DNA from: Trogon surrucura
Taxonomy: Eukaryota > Chordata > Aves > Trogoniformes > Trogonidae
DNA: 64,000 nucleotides
Assembly (NCBI GenBank): GCA_020746105.1
Contig: CM036642.1
Location: 1,581,501-1,645,500 of the forward strand
Reading direction: 5' to 3'
Part shown: positions 1 through 12,500 of the stretch, one piece after another
Position numbering within the stretch: position 1 is the stretch's first letter
How the letters are laid out: each line of letters opens with the position of its first letter
Position numbers and translations under genes: made by a program
The notes under the pieces: generated by a model
What the model saw: the letters and a program-made list of their open reading frames with translations, nothing else
The model's database searches: none
Told to the model about the DNA's origin: nothing

Positions 1-582
1 TGTGTGATAAATCTAAATGATGTATGCAGCTGGGTAGATGAGAGTACGCAGCGGTCAGGAACCGGATAGCAAAACGCACACCGTGCAGGGTAATCGGCTC
101 GTTTGTCACTCCCGAGCGCAGCGCTCCGCCTAGTTTGTTAGAAAGGAGAAGACGCTGCGTAACAGCACGTTTCAAAGTGACAACGATTCCAACGAGACAG
201 AAATTCTCTCCTTTCCCTGGTCTGTGCTAGTCACGTCGCTCGTAAAATTTCTCACAGGTCAGCCTCTATAATCTTTGGCTGAAGCAGTGATAGGCACGAG
301 CGGAGAGGAGCTTGCTTGGCCGTTATTTTAATTGCCTGTGTCCGATGAGAAGATACGAGGGCAAGAGCGTCACCTACCTGCAGCACTTCTTGAATGCTGG
401 AGGTGGAGGTGATCTGCTGAGAGCATCAGCGGGCACCCAGCAGGAAAGCGTTAGCGTAGCCGCATTTTGTTGATGGCGTGTGATTTCAACCTGGAGAAAT
501 CTTGTTGTCTGCTGAATGTTCTCAGCGTGTCTTTCAGTGGGTGGGGGGAAATAATCACTGGTTGTATGATTTGCGATTTCAG
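1..582 (+). other. PRDM10: PRDM10 intron, upstream edge of window
   Basis: This is non-coding sequence ahead of the first PRDM10 exon in the window and ends in an AG acceptor at 581-582. I see no PR-domain-like coding segment in it. It is most simply the 3' part of the intron that follows the PR-domain exons, which lie outside the window. Confidence 0.55.
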
Positions 583-3500
583 GACTTGCTGCATTTTTCC
601 AGCAAGGGGCAGTTTGACGAGGCCAGCCAAGCCACGCTGAATGGGTTGGAGCAGCAGGAGCAGACTCCGGTGCCGTCGGAGGCGCAGCCGGCACTGGAGC
701 AGCAGGCGGAAAACCACCCGCTACAAATGCAGCCGCAGCCCGAGGAGATCACGGTGCCTATGCAGAGCACCATGACAGCAGATGACATGAGGCGAGCGAA
801 GCGTATCAGGGTAAGCACGGAGGACGGCGGATCACGTCTTCCCTCGCCCTCTCCGTTTGCCGTAACCTGCCTGCCAGGCCCAGCTGGTCTCTTTCTCTCG
901 CTGTCGCGCTCCTTCCCAAATCCCCAAGAAAGCATCTCGTTCCTAGCGATTTTCTTTGCGCCAAGAGGACAGATCTCACGTTCAGGGGCTGGGATCTCGT
1001 GAGATGCTAGTGAGAACTGGTGCACTGGTTGGAGCTGGTTCAATTCCAGCACAGTAACTCTTTGACAGAAGCGCAGCCCGTCCAAGCTGGCGAGCAGGAG
1101 GCTGAATCACGGCGCTGTGGCACAGACTAATGACTTGTTCACGGCACCATCTGTGTCTCAGGACTCTTTTCTTGCCACTAGTTGCCAAAGAAGAACCGTG
1201 ACCTCGGTTTAGATCCACTTAGGTGGTGATGATGATGATATTTAGTGATAAAATCCTTTCTTAGGGTAAGAGAAACCTGCCTTGTGAGGTGAAAACCTGT
1301 GCTAGGGGCTTTGTGTACCGACAGCAAACAGTTTGAGCCTGAGCTTTCTGTCAGCTGGGTGAGCTGTTTTTTTCTCTACTGTGTGTGGGAGGGAAATGAT
1401 TCAAGCGAATAATCCTTCAAGCTGTGTAACTGTGAGATCGGTTTATTTAGCCTAAAATCTTTTTTTCTTCCGTGTGTAAAATTTTGATTACAGGAAGGAA
1501 CAGCTGCAATTGGGGTAAGAATTCATTTTTAGGGGATGAGAAAGGATTAGGAGTTGAGTAACTGTTCCGTAAGGAAGATGTTGAGCCAAATTTTGCTCTC
1601 AGCTTCTAGCAATATATGTGTGAGACCAGTGGTGGTGGTACCCCATAAATGCAGCAGCGTATCTTGAAGGAAGAAACTGGCTCAGGCACATCAAGACTGT
1701 AGAATTTTTCACCGTATAAAATGCTCGCGCTCCCTAAATGACAGGTTTATACCAGTAATTTGACGTTCATATCTTAAAAGCTTGGGGGATTTTTACTGAG
1801 CGCGTTGAAGGGTGGGTAACGAGAGTACAAAGATGCTGAGTTTTTGACAGTCAAGAGCGTGGGTAGTTACTGCTTACGATATCCTTGGTAGAAAGCTGAA
1901 GCCTGGGTGTGATGGGAGGAGAAAGCCTTGCCTGATCCCCTGAACTTTAGAACCCAAGGGGCGAACCTGAAATCTTCTTAAACAGTCATTGTGGAAAGAA
2001 AGGGACAGAAGTCCTGAAGTTACTTCGTCTTGTGACTTAGCTTTTGTTTCCTGGAAAATGCGTCACAAATGGGTAAGAACTAAGAGTGCAGCGGTGGTTT
2101 AGCCCTTGTGTCGCCAGCCCACCCCGATGTCCCGTACCTCTGGCAGCTCCTGCTCAGCAGGAGATATTTCAAGATGTGGGGGCACTGGCAGAATGGCAGG
2201 TGGGTGGTTGCACAGCGCCTTTCCGTATTGCGTCAGACTGTGAGCAGCGAGAGCTTGAGACAAGAGTCAGCTAGCGAGCAGTAGTGGGTTTTAAGCACTG
2301 AAGAATCACAGCAAGCTCTACGAGCACTCGTTGAGTTCGGCTATTCACAGCACCTCCTTACGGTAACGTGCGCTTCATGTCATAAGCGAGCAAGCGTTTG
2401 GCTTTAAGCCATGTAGTACGTCATCCTCTTCCAAAGAGCAAGTGGAAAATCTTTGGATTATGTCATCTGGAGACCCGTGTGGCTTTAGTTCTTCCCTATT
2501 CCTCATGCAGGATTGAATTTTCAAAACCAATAGTTCTTTGTGAATTGCTTCAACTCTTTAAGGTTTGAGGCAGGGATGCTCTGAGAGAGCTTTCCTTTTA
2601 GCTGGAAGCGCTGGTTTCTGGTGCCCCAGGGTTCAGGTCCTGATAGGATGAGTTTGTTTTTCAGCCTCTGCTTTAGAGCCTGTGGAGTTTCCTTGGAGAT
2701 TAGACTTTAAATATGGCAGCGTTGGAGAGAGATACACCCACCCTTCTACAATACTCTTGTAACAAATTAGAGGAATGTTACAGTCTACAGCCAGAATGAG
2801 GATTTGCTTTCGGTTCAGTTCTGGGCAGCATCCAGCCTGTCTATGGGCCGATCCCAGAAACATCTGCATTTCCCAACTGCCTTCTCTGAAGTACAGACCT
2901 GATCCTGAAATGGCTTTTGTGCAGGTGACAGCTTTCCTCATGGGAAGCAACTGGCAGGGATGGAGATATGATTTGGAAAGCGCGGCCACTCATGCTCAAA
3001 GAAATGCGACTGGTTGTGTAACAAAGAGTACAAACAGCAAGAGCAGGTTAAAAAAAAAAAATCTGTACTCTTCTAATCGTTGCCCTGTTGTCATCCTGCC
3101 CTAATTATTCCCTTCTGCTAAAATCATTTCACTCTCACCAGGGCTCCGCAGCACGCGTTACATCAGTGTTAATCAACTCGGAGAAAACATGAGAGGTCAC
3201 ACAACACCTTCAGGATTCTCTGTGGTTTTTATCTTTGCCCTTTAAGTCCCCTTGGGCAGTTATGAGCTCCAGGGTAAACCTTGAAGGTCTGCTCGGTGTC
3301 TCCTGAGGCAAAAACCTCAAAGGAGTTTTACCAGAGCAAACTCAGCTGGAAGAGCTGGCCCTCGTAGTGCCCTGCAGAAGTGTGACTGTTGCCAAAAGTC
3401 AAGGCTTCCGTTTTCAGGTCCATTGCGTAACACAAGTATTTTTCTCTCCCTCAATGCTGCCTGCTCAGCTGGAGCTGCAGGTAGGTTTGGCTTGGGTTTT

Positions 3501-6500
3501 TTTTGTTTCGTTGGGTTTTTGCTGTATCTAATCGAATGGTACGGGACGACATCACCTCCTCTGTTATTTTGTCCAACCTCTGTTCAGTGTTTCCCGATTG
3601 ACCTCGCATCCTAAATTGTCACATTCGGTCTTCTTGAAGTGAGCCGTGTCCAGAACTAAGTATTACCTGAATAACAATTTGCATTCTTCTAGTCCTTTTC
3701 ATGCTAATGAATTGCAATATTATAGGAGTAAACAGCTTGGATGAAATAACTGTGTTATCCAGCTTACATTTTTGGAGGATTTGTTTGCACAACGGCTTGG
3801 ATCGATGTTTTTGGTTAATAAGACAACACTTAGTTCTCTTTTTTTCAGTTTTTACAGTTGGTAGCTCATCTAGCCGAAGAGCAGTAAACCATTTTGCCCT
3901 TCTGTAGCCTTTGATTTATCCTGAAATGTTACGGAAAAGATAGGCTGAAGGAAAGCACACAGCAAAACAAAGCAGGGGCTGAGAAATTATGCACAGTAGG
4001 AGTGGAGAAAAACAAGGAAGAGCAACCCAGTATATTGCATTTCAAAATGAATATTTGCACAACCCACACGATGCTCAATTCATAATAGTCTTGAAGTCTC
4101 TTGCAAAACCACGAAAAGCAATTTCCATTTTGTGTATTATCAGCTCCTTTGAGTATGCGACAGATCCTAGCAGAGTTGCTCTTGATTTAGCACCGGGGTT
4201 TGTCTTCCATCTGCTTTGTTTTCGGGCTCTCACCCATGATATGTACTAAATGGCAAAGAAAGGAGAATTGCTCACGAGTTCTTACCTGTTGCTTGCAAAC
4301 CTGCCATTCTGCCCCTGCTGCCACGTTCTCAAACTCTGTGCTGCTTCTTGCTAATAACAGAAAGGCTTGGGCCAGCGTCTCCTCCATGTACCTTGCACCA
4401 GAAGTTTGCCGGCCGATGCTAAACCGCTGCTGCACATCTCTGGGGTGATCCTTTTTTGCAGAACTGCTTTTGTCGAGAGCCGTGGAATTTCGTAAGCCCT
4501 GCTCCTGGGCGAAAGAGGGCACGAGCTTGCCTTCCCTTTGCACGGTGGCTCAATTTGTGACCCCATCTGGAACCGTAGCTTTTCTCAGGCCCAGGTCTGT
4601 GCTTCAGAGAGGACGTAGGATTATTTTACAGGAAAGTGCCACGCTAAAACCAGAAGTTACCTAATCGAGAAGCGAACAGGGACCAGAGGAGGAAACTTAT
4701 GCATCGTGTTCTAGCTGTGTCACTGCTGGTGTGTCCCTTAACTGCTGCCTGGCACAGCCTCCCCTTCTGTAAAATGGAGACAGTGTCTAGAACGCAGAAT
4801 TAATTTTGGAAGTTGAGGTTCACTGATCAGCTGGTACACTTAACCTTGAAAATATGTGGATGCGGAAGCTAGAAGTGGTACTAAAAGCACTTGGTTTTAT
4901 TTTTTTTCTTTCAGAATGCGGCTCTCCAGCACCTGTTCATACGGAAATCCTTCCGCCCCTTCAAATGCCTCCAGTGTGGGAAGGCCTTCCGCGAAAAGGA
5001 CAAGCTGGACCAGCACTTGCGGTTTCACGGGCGGGAAGGGAACTGCCCTTTGACTTGTGACATCTGCAACAAGGGCTTCATCAACAGCGGCGCTCTCGAG
5101 AGCCACATGAAGTTCCACATGGACCAGAAAACGTACTCCTGCATTTTCTGTCCCGAGTCCTTTGACCGCTTGGATCTGCTTAAAGATCACGTGGCCATCC
5201 ACGTCAACGATGGCTATTTCACCTGCCCTACCTGCAAAAAACGCTTTCCAGATTTTATCCAGGTGAGACGCCCTGCTGATTTGAAGGACTGTTTCCCAGG
5301 TGTCATGCAAGGCCTCTCTTTATGAGTCTTTCAGTACAGTCCTTATTCTTCCCCCTAAACTTTCCCATGAAGCTGATGAAGTCAGAAGAAGGTCCCACGA
5401 TTTTTTTTTCCCCAGCTCTACTTTGGTATTTGAAGATGATGTTTTCATTTGGTGCCATGTGACTAATTAAGTCTAGTCACCACGGATTGCTGCCTACTTA
5501 AATAATTTTGTGCGGAACGGATCGAAATACCAAGTTGTTCCTTGTGTGATCAGTATCAGAAGGTGGTAAAGATTTAATTAGAGATCTGTTTTTTTGAGTA
5601 GTGCTTGGATTTCAAATGTCAGATGTCATTAGTTACTTTATTGGGGAGGGGAAAGACACACTAAAAGCTTGAAGAAGTGAAGGATGGTCCCAACGGATGC
5701 AAAAGAAATTGCCAGTCAGGAATGGCGTGCAAATGTTTTTCCGTCTGACTTTTTCTTGCCAATTGCAATCGCGAGCTCATTTTTTCTGCATTTTGCTTTC
5801 TTATAAATGAAGTAAAGATGATGAACCCCAGATGAGCGTGTTAACTCAAGGGTGATTCCATAAAACTGATACGCCGTGGACTTTTTGCTGCCCATTAAGT
5901 GCCCAACTGTGCAATAACTGATGCCTTCAAGAATTAGTCTTGAGGAAATCAAATTGTCCATCCAGATTCATAAGAAAGATGTTATTGCCAAGTTATCAGC
6001 TGTTCCAATTGAATATTTTTTAAGCCAGAGCAGATTAGAGAACTCTTAGAACCTCTTTGTTTCCTTTTTGCTGAGAGTTTCCTAGCCTGTTTTAGCACGC
6101 ACTCGTCTCTTCTGAATAAATTCTGGTCTTCTGTCATCTGCAATTCTAGGTCAAGAAACACGTACGCAGTTTCCATTCCGAAAAGATCTACCAGTGTACA
6201 GAATGCGACAAGGCTTTCTGCCGCCCCGACAAGCTGCGACTCCATATGTTGCGACACTCGGACCGTAAAGATTTCTTGTGCTCCACGTGTGGCAAGCAGT
6301 TCAAGGTCAGATGCCTGTTGACTGGATCATTCCTGATACAGGTTGCGAACACTGTCCTTTACCCTCCTGCGAGTAGATAAGCTCATCTTCTCCGAGGTGG
6401 AAGAACCTAGTGTGTGTAAACATGCTGGATTTGCCTGCGAGTTGCACGTGTTGCTTTGTGTCATGTGTGAGGAGCACGCTCCTTTCAGATGGGCAAGATC

Positions 6501-9500
6501 CACCCCAGCATGTGCTGGGGTGTCTCATCTATTAGATCTTATTTCTCATAATTTAATAGCAAAGGAAGCTTCTGTTAGCTCGTTAAGAACCAGATCGTTA
6601 TACAGCTTAATTGCCAGATGCCTTTTACCAGCTTACTTAAGAAAACTTGTTGCTGCTCTCAGTGGATTTGTAGTATTCCTGCCCGAGGTATCTGTCTCCG
6701 TGGCTTGTCTCGTGTCAGCACGCAACACAGATGCCCTTTCAGACCCCAGCAGAACAGATGGAGCAGACTGAGCTAGGTAGAGTCTAGTAGCAGCAGCCTA
6801 CTTCTTGTCACTTAGTTTTTATGGGATGCTGAGGAGCTGGATGCTTTTGGGTGAAAAAGCACATTCTAGATACTGTGTGACCAGAGGCCAGGTTGCATCT
6901 ACTCAGTAGGTTCAGGACAGTTGCAGGACATGAGGTTCTCTTCAGCTGAGCGTTATTCGATGCAAGTTTCCGTCTGTACAGAGTTGAGCACCAGCACTGG
7001 AGAGAAAAAAGAAATCTCTGAACATCTTACCCTGTGGCCCTTCCCTGTAAAAGGTAATAAGGCAGTAGTGGTGCTGATATTTTTCTCTCCCATTGCTCTT
7101 TCTCTAGAGGAAAGACAAACTGCGAGAGCACATGCAGAGGATGCACAACCCAGAGAGGGAGGCCAAGAAAGCCGATCGCATCAGCCGCTCCAAAACCTTC
7201 AAGCCCCGGATAGCTTCCACCGACTACGAAAGCTTCATGTTCAAGTGCCGGCTCTGCATGATGGGCTTCCGCCGGAGGGGGATGCTGGTGAGTGTTCGGC
7301 TTCTCTTACGACTTCCGTACTCAATTTTGAGGAACTGTTAAGGAATAAAGAAGCAGTTCCAATGGCTGGAACACAGGGGTGCTGTGGAACTGGGATGGTT
7401 TTACAGCTGTGTTGAGATATCTCTCTTTTTTTTAAACCTGCGTGTCTTACCTCTTCAGCAAACGTGCCTGTGTGTATTTCATTGCCTGTGTTGTACACCT
7501 GGTTGTCCCTGTCATATCTCAGCACTAAGTAAGGCCGGTTGATGCGTAATCTAAGAGAACATGAGATGAATATGGTGCCTAGTTCAGCTTCACTGCCTCG
7601 GTTTTCCCAACTTACTGTTTCTCGCCCTTCTTGAGGGGCCTCTCCTGGCCATGCGCTGTAACTGCCGCCGTGTAAAGGGTGTTCTGCAGCGAGAGATCTT
7701 ATTCGCAAATATTTGAGGATTGTGATCTCAGCTAGCAAAGGCCTCCCTGCGCAGAGGCCCCTTCCATTACCTCGCTCTCTGCTGCAAGAGAGCTCTGGCG
7801 GGTTGTTCTACCCTTCCCGTCTTAGTTTGATTAGAGAAACTGAAAATGAGGTTGAACAAAACCACGTTTGCCTTCGATGGCTGACTGCAAACATGCAATA
7901 ACCCTTGCGGCACAAATGCTCCCAGTGCTGCTGGCTAACATCATCGCAGTTCTGGTCTGGCTGTTAGCCGTGTCTGGGAGAAGCAGCAATTGCTCAGCTT
8001 CCAGTGGTAACGTGCGCTCTTGTTCTCCGTGTTTCTTTCTTCTAAGGTGAATCATTTGTCAAAGCGACATCCCGACATGAAAATAGAAGAGGTGCCAGAG
8101 CTCACGTTGCCCATCATCAAACCCAACAGGGATTACTTCTGTCAGTACTGTGATAAGGTACGTGAGAAAGTCAGCCCTTGGAGGGTAGCTCAGTCCTAGA
8201 CCTATGTGCAATCCATTTGTCTCTGCATAGAAACATCTGGCAGGGTTTGTAGGTTGGGGTTTTTTTTTTTTTGAGGTGCTTGCCAGCAGCATTCCTGCAG
8301 TACTGTCCAAAAAAAAAATGAAGATGAAATGCACTTAGGCCAAAGCAGTTGAGTGCTGATGGAAGACTGCAGTTTCACCTTTTCTGCTGTTTTGGGAGTT
8401 GAAAAACTTAAACGCTGTGACCCAGCGAGCAGTCCCTCACCCTTAGTGCTGTATCACTTCTTGCAACACGGGACTAAGTATCCGGTCTGTTGAATTCCTG
8501 AACTCTAATTTCTTTTGTTTTCTCTCTCACTTCTGAAAGCCAGTGTCTAAGCCCTTTTATTTTAAGCTGCTTACTTAGTCACATGCCAGTAATTCCCAGT
8601 GTTCAATGGAGCCTGAAGCTGCTTCTGCTCTGCCTTCGGGTTGCTGTTCTTATGCCCTGGCCTTTGCTTTTTAGGCATATGGGCCTTTATTTACCAGAAA
8701 GTATATTTTGACTGTCCTTATCCTCAATACATTCTTCTGTGATGCTTCCTTCCTTTTGTTTAAAGGGGGAAAATCGGATAGTTTTAAATAATACTACAGA
8801 ATATTTGTTTGTGCCTAAAAAGATTAAAAACCACATTGATCACTCAAGGCTATTAAATCAGTTGGATGCTTTGTGCGAGAGTGGAGGCATCAACCCTCAT
8901 GACAAGTTAACGTTGGACAAATTAAAGCTTTGGTGATCAGTATCAGCCAAAAAAAGTTTTTCCTCTATTCCTGTCCTGCTTCGATGTTTTGTCGTGGCAT
9001 AAAGCATGTTCTCCAATGACTTCTGCACGCTTGTACTGAGCACTGAGAGGTGTGTGTTGGCCCTAGGTGTAATTATTTGGGGATTTAACTGCACACACTG
9101 TCGAAAGCAACATGCAGACCTTCCAGGTAAAGATAACCAGTAGCTGTTTTCTGTGCAGACATCGGGATTACCCTGTTCCCATTCCGTGCAGGTGTACAAG
9201 AGTGCCAGTAAACGCAAAGCACACATCCTGAAGAACCATCCTGGTGCTGAGCTACCTCCGAGCATCCGGAAACTGCGCCCTGCGGGCCCGGGAGAGCCAG
9301 ATCCCATGCTGAGCACCCACACCCAGCTGACGGGCACCATAGCCACCCCTCCGGTCTGCTGTCCTCACTGCTCCAAGCAGTACAGCAGCAAGGTACGGGG
9401 TGTTTTTTCATAGCCTCTGCCTGGTGATGCTTTTTCACCAGTCTCTGTCACCTCATCGTTTTGCAATCAGAACCCTTTGGTTCGGAGTCAGAGCGCCGTT

Positions 9501-12500
9501 TCGTGCCGCATGCTGACAAGACAGGTGGAGCCTGCTCATTTTAGGGCATGAAAGTTCCCTAAATAGAAGGTGTGAGCTTGAAGGAAGGAGTGGAAATGTT
9601 ATTGAGTGGAAAACCTTGGAAACTGCTCACTGACAGTTACAAGGGAGAGGTGTAAGGAAACAAAATGCAGAAGGAATGACCTCTAGTAAACATCTCCAAA
9701 AGATTTGGCTGTGTTGGGGTAACAAGCTTATGGGCTTTGATGCTTGGGGCAGTATTTCAGTACCAGATCACTCCAGTCAGCAGGAATTTTGTGATCCTTG
9801 TTTCCTTCTTGCTGACCTGAGCATCACATTATGTGAATCTTGATGCTGCCTTACTGAGGGAAACCCAAAAAGGCTGTTTGACATCAGTTGGCCCAATGCT
9901 CTTTTTACTGATCCTCTTTTAAATGCCCTTCTGCATCTCCCTCTAGACAAAGATGGTACAACACATTCGCAAGAAGCACCCGGAGTTTGCTCAGCTCCCG
10001 AACACGATACACGCTCCGCTGGCGACGGCTGTTATCAGTTCCACTCCTGCCGTTCTGACCACCGACAGCACTACCGGAGAGACTGTTGTGGTAAGAGCTC
10101 AAGACACGTTACTGGAGGGAAATACAGAGAACAGAAGTCGTTTGGTGTAGGAGTCTTAGTGTTTGTTTGGCAAACATAATTTTAAAGTTTTTAGGACGTT
10201 TTCGGAGATTGCTTCTGTTCCTGAATCTGCGCCGTAGCTTTGCTCTGCCAGGAGTTACGTATCTCTTTCTGGAGCTCTAAGGATTTGTCTTTTTTCCTTA
10301 CTCCATCCCCTTCTTTCCGACCCACGTGCTACTGACTCCACATAGTACTTCCACGCCTGCCTAATTAACTTGGGAATACACCTCGGGGATTTTCACTGGT
10401 TCTCCTGAGGTGTTGGCAGTTCTAGCGATCAAAAAGTATTCAGTCCAGGCGACAAGATGCGATGATGGTCTGTATCTCTCTCTCTCCCCCTGCTCAGACA
10501 ACAGATTTACTGACACAGGCGATGACAGAGATCTCTCAGACCCTCACAACAGACTATCGAACCCCCCAGGGAGATTACCAGCGAATCCAGTACATCCCCG
10601 TGTCTCAATCCGCAACTGGCTTGCAGCAGCCTCAGCACATACAGCTGCAGGTTGTTCAAGTGGCCCAGGTGAGTAACGTGTCAGGGGGATGTGATGAGTT
10701 TTTGACCCCCTTGCATCTCAAGCCTGTGCTTCCCTGAGGCTGTGGGGCTCACCAGCTTGTAAAGGAGTAGTTACAAAAAGCAGCACAAGCTCTTTTTTGA
10801 CAGAGGAATTGATTGACAATGCAGGGGGTTCCCTTTGTGTACTGGGCGTAAATAATCCTGCCAGTCTCGGTCAGCTTGCTGGAGACTTGTCAGTGCAGTC
10901 CTGATTTTGTTCTACCCGTCTGGGCACCCCGAGCCTGCCCTAGGAAGGTTTTCCAGCAACTGGAGAAGTGGGTCAGTGGGTGACCCATTTTTACAGTTGA
11001 AGACTAATTTGTACTTCCTTGTTCTCAGTGAGCCAGAGCCAAAATTTGCAAGTACAGAAAGCGCTTGCTTTCTCCCTTCGTATCATCTATTAGAATATTC
11101 ATTCTCTGTGCCTCTCAGCAGCCTCCTAAAAATAAACCCGGAGTGTAACTAGAGTAACCAAACTGAGGAAAAGAACTTGGGCAGCTGTAAGAAATGGCCA
11201 TAGCCTTCAAGTCTATTATTTGTATTTGAGTCTCAAGCTTATACTTTGTTCTTCCAGACCTGGTATCCCAGAAGAGGTTTACGTAGCTGCTTCTGTGAAG
11301 AACATAAAGCGTGAGCTTCTGCTTTGATTTTTTTTTTTTTTTTTTCCTGAAATTTTTAAATTCTTTTTGCACCAGGCTACCTCACCTCACCAGTCCCAGC
11401 ACTCCACAGTGGACGTTGGGCAGCTTCACGACCCGCAGACCTACACCCAGCACGCCATCCAGGTGCAGCACATCCAGGTCACGGAGCCATCGCCGGCAGC
11501 TCAGTCGTCGTCGCAGGTATTTCGCTCTTCTCTCGCAGGAAAAGATTTTCCTTACCGGTCTGCTCTATTGGCGTTATTACTCGTGCTGATGCAGCGGATA
11601 ATCTTTTCTCAAGCACCACGCATGAAATGACTCACGTGAACATCTCGGAGATCATGAGGTAGTTCCTAGGGTATAATTTTGCATTTCTTGTGCTTGATGT
11701 TGTATAGAACCTGCCCCCACATTTTCACTTAATAAGAAGGGTGTGTTTGTAACATTACAGAGTTATGCAATCCTTAGTACACTGAGAACACTTACACATT
11801 TATTATTTTTTCTTGCTTTTCCCTAGGTTGGGGGTCAGCCTTTGAGCCCCTCCTCCCAACAATCTCAGCAGGAACTCAGCCCCTCGCAGATGCAGACAAC
11901 TACATCGACCCCAAACCAAGCCCTCCAGCCACCGCAAGGCTCTTCGGTCCAGCACACGTATCTTCCCAGCACGTGGAACTCGTTTCGGAGCTACTGTAAG
12001 TGTCAGCGGGTGCTCTCACTAGTCGTGTGGCTAGTGTGGGGGACTTGTATGTTCCCCAGCTACTAGATGGGGCAGTATTTTCACAGCTCATGAAGCTTTG
12101 TGATTAATATTCGTAAGTAAGAAGATGAACGGTTTCAGACAAATGAAAATGGTTGTAGTAGCTCTTTTGCTCTAGGTCCATAATGTTCTGATACGTGGTT
12201 TGGGCAGGTAGACTGGGCGCCTTTATTCCAAGGAAACTGCATTCAGCAGGAATCCATGTGTTAGACAGCAACTTGTTCAGATTTGGGTAGATAATTCAAA
12301 GAATTGTACAGAAGATGAGGGTGATGTGAAATGATTTTTCACGTCCGTGCAGCTTGGGATGGTAATCTGTGATCGGGAACGGGATGTGTTGTCTGTGTCT
12401 GAATTGCTAAATCTGCAGCTGATGTTAGCTGGGATAATTCTGTTGAGGCCTGTGGAGTTTTACAAGGCTTTACAGCACCCGAATTTCTACTCAACAACCA

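Noticed and set aside
1220..1275. Box C/D snoRNA suggested by GGTGATGATGATGATA in a PRDM10 intron
   Set aside because: There is no matching D box at the right distance and no terminal stem; the run is a short GAT repeat.
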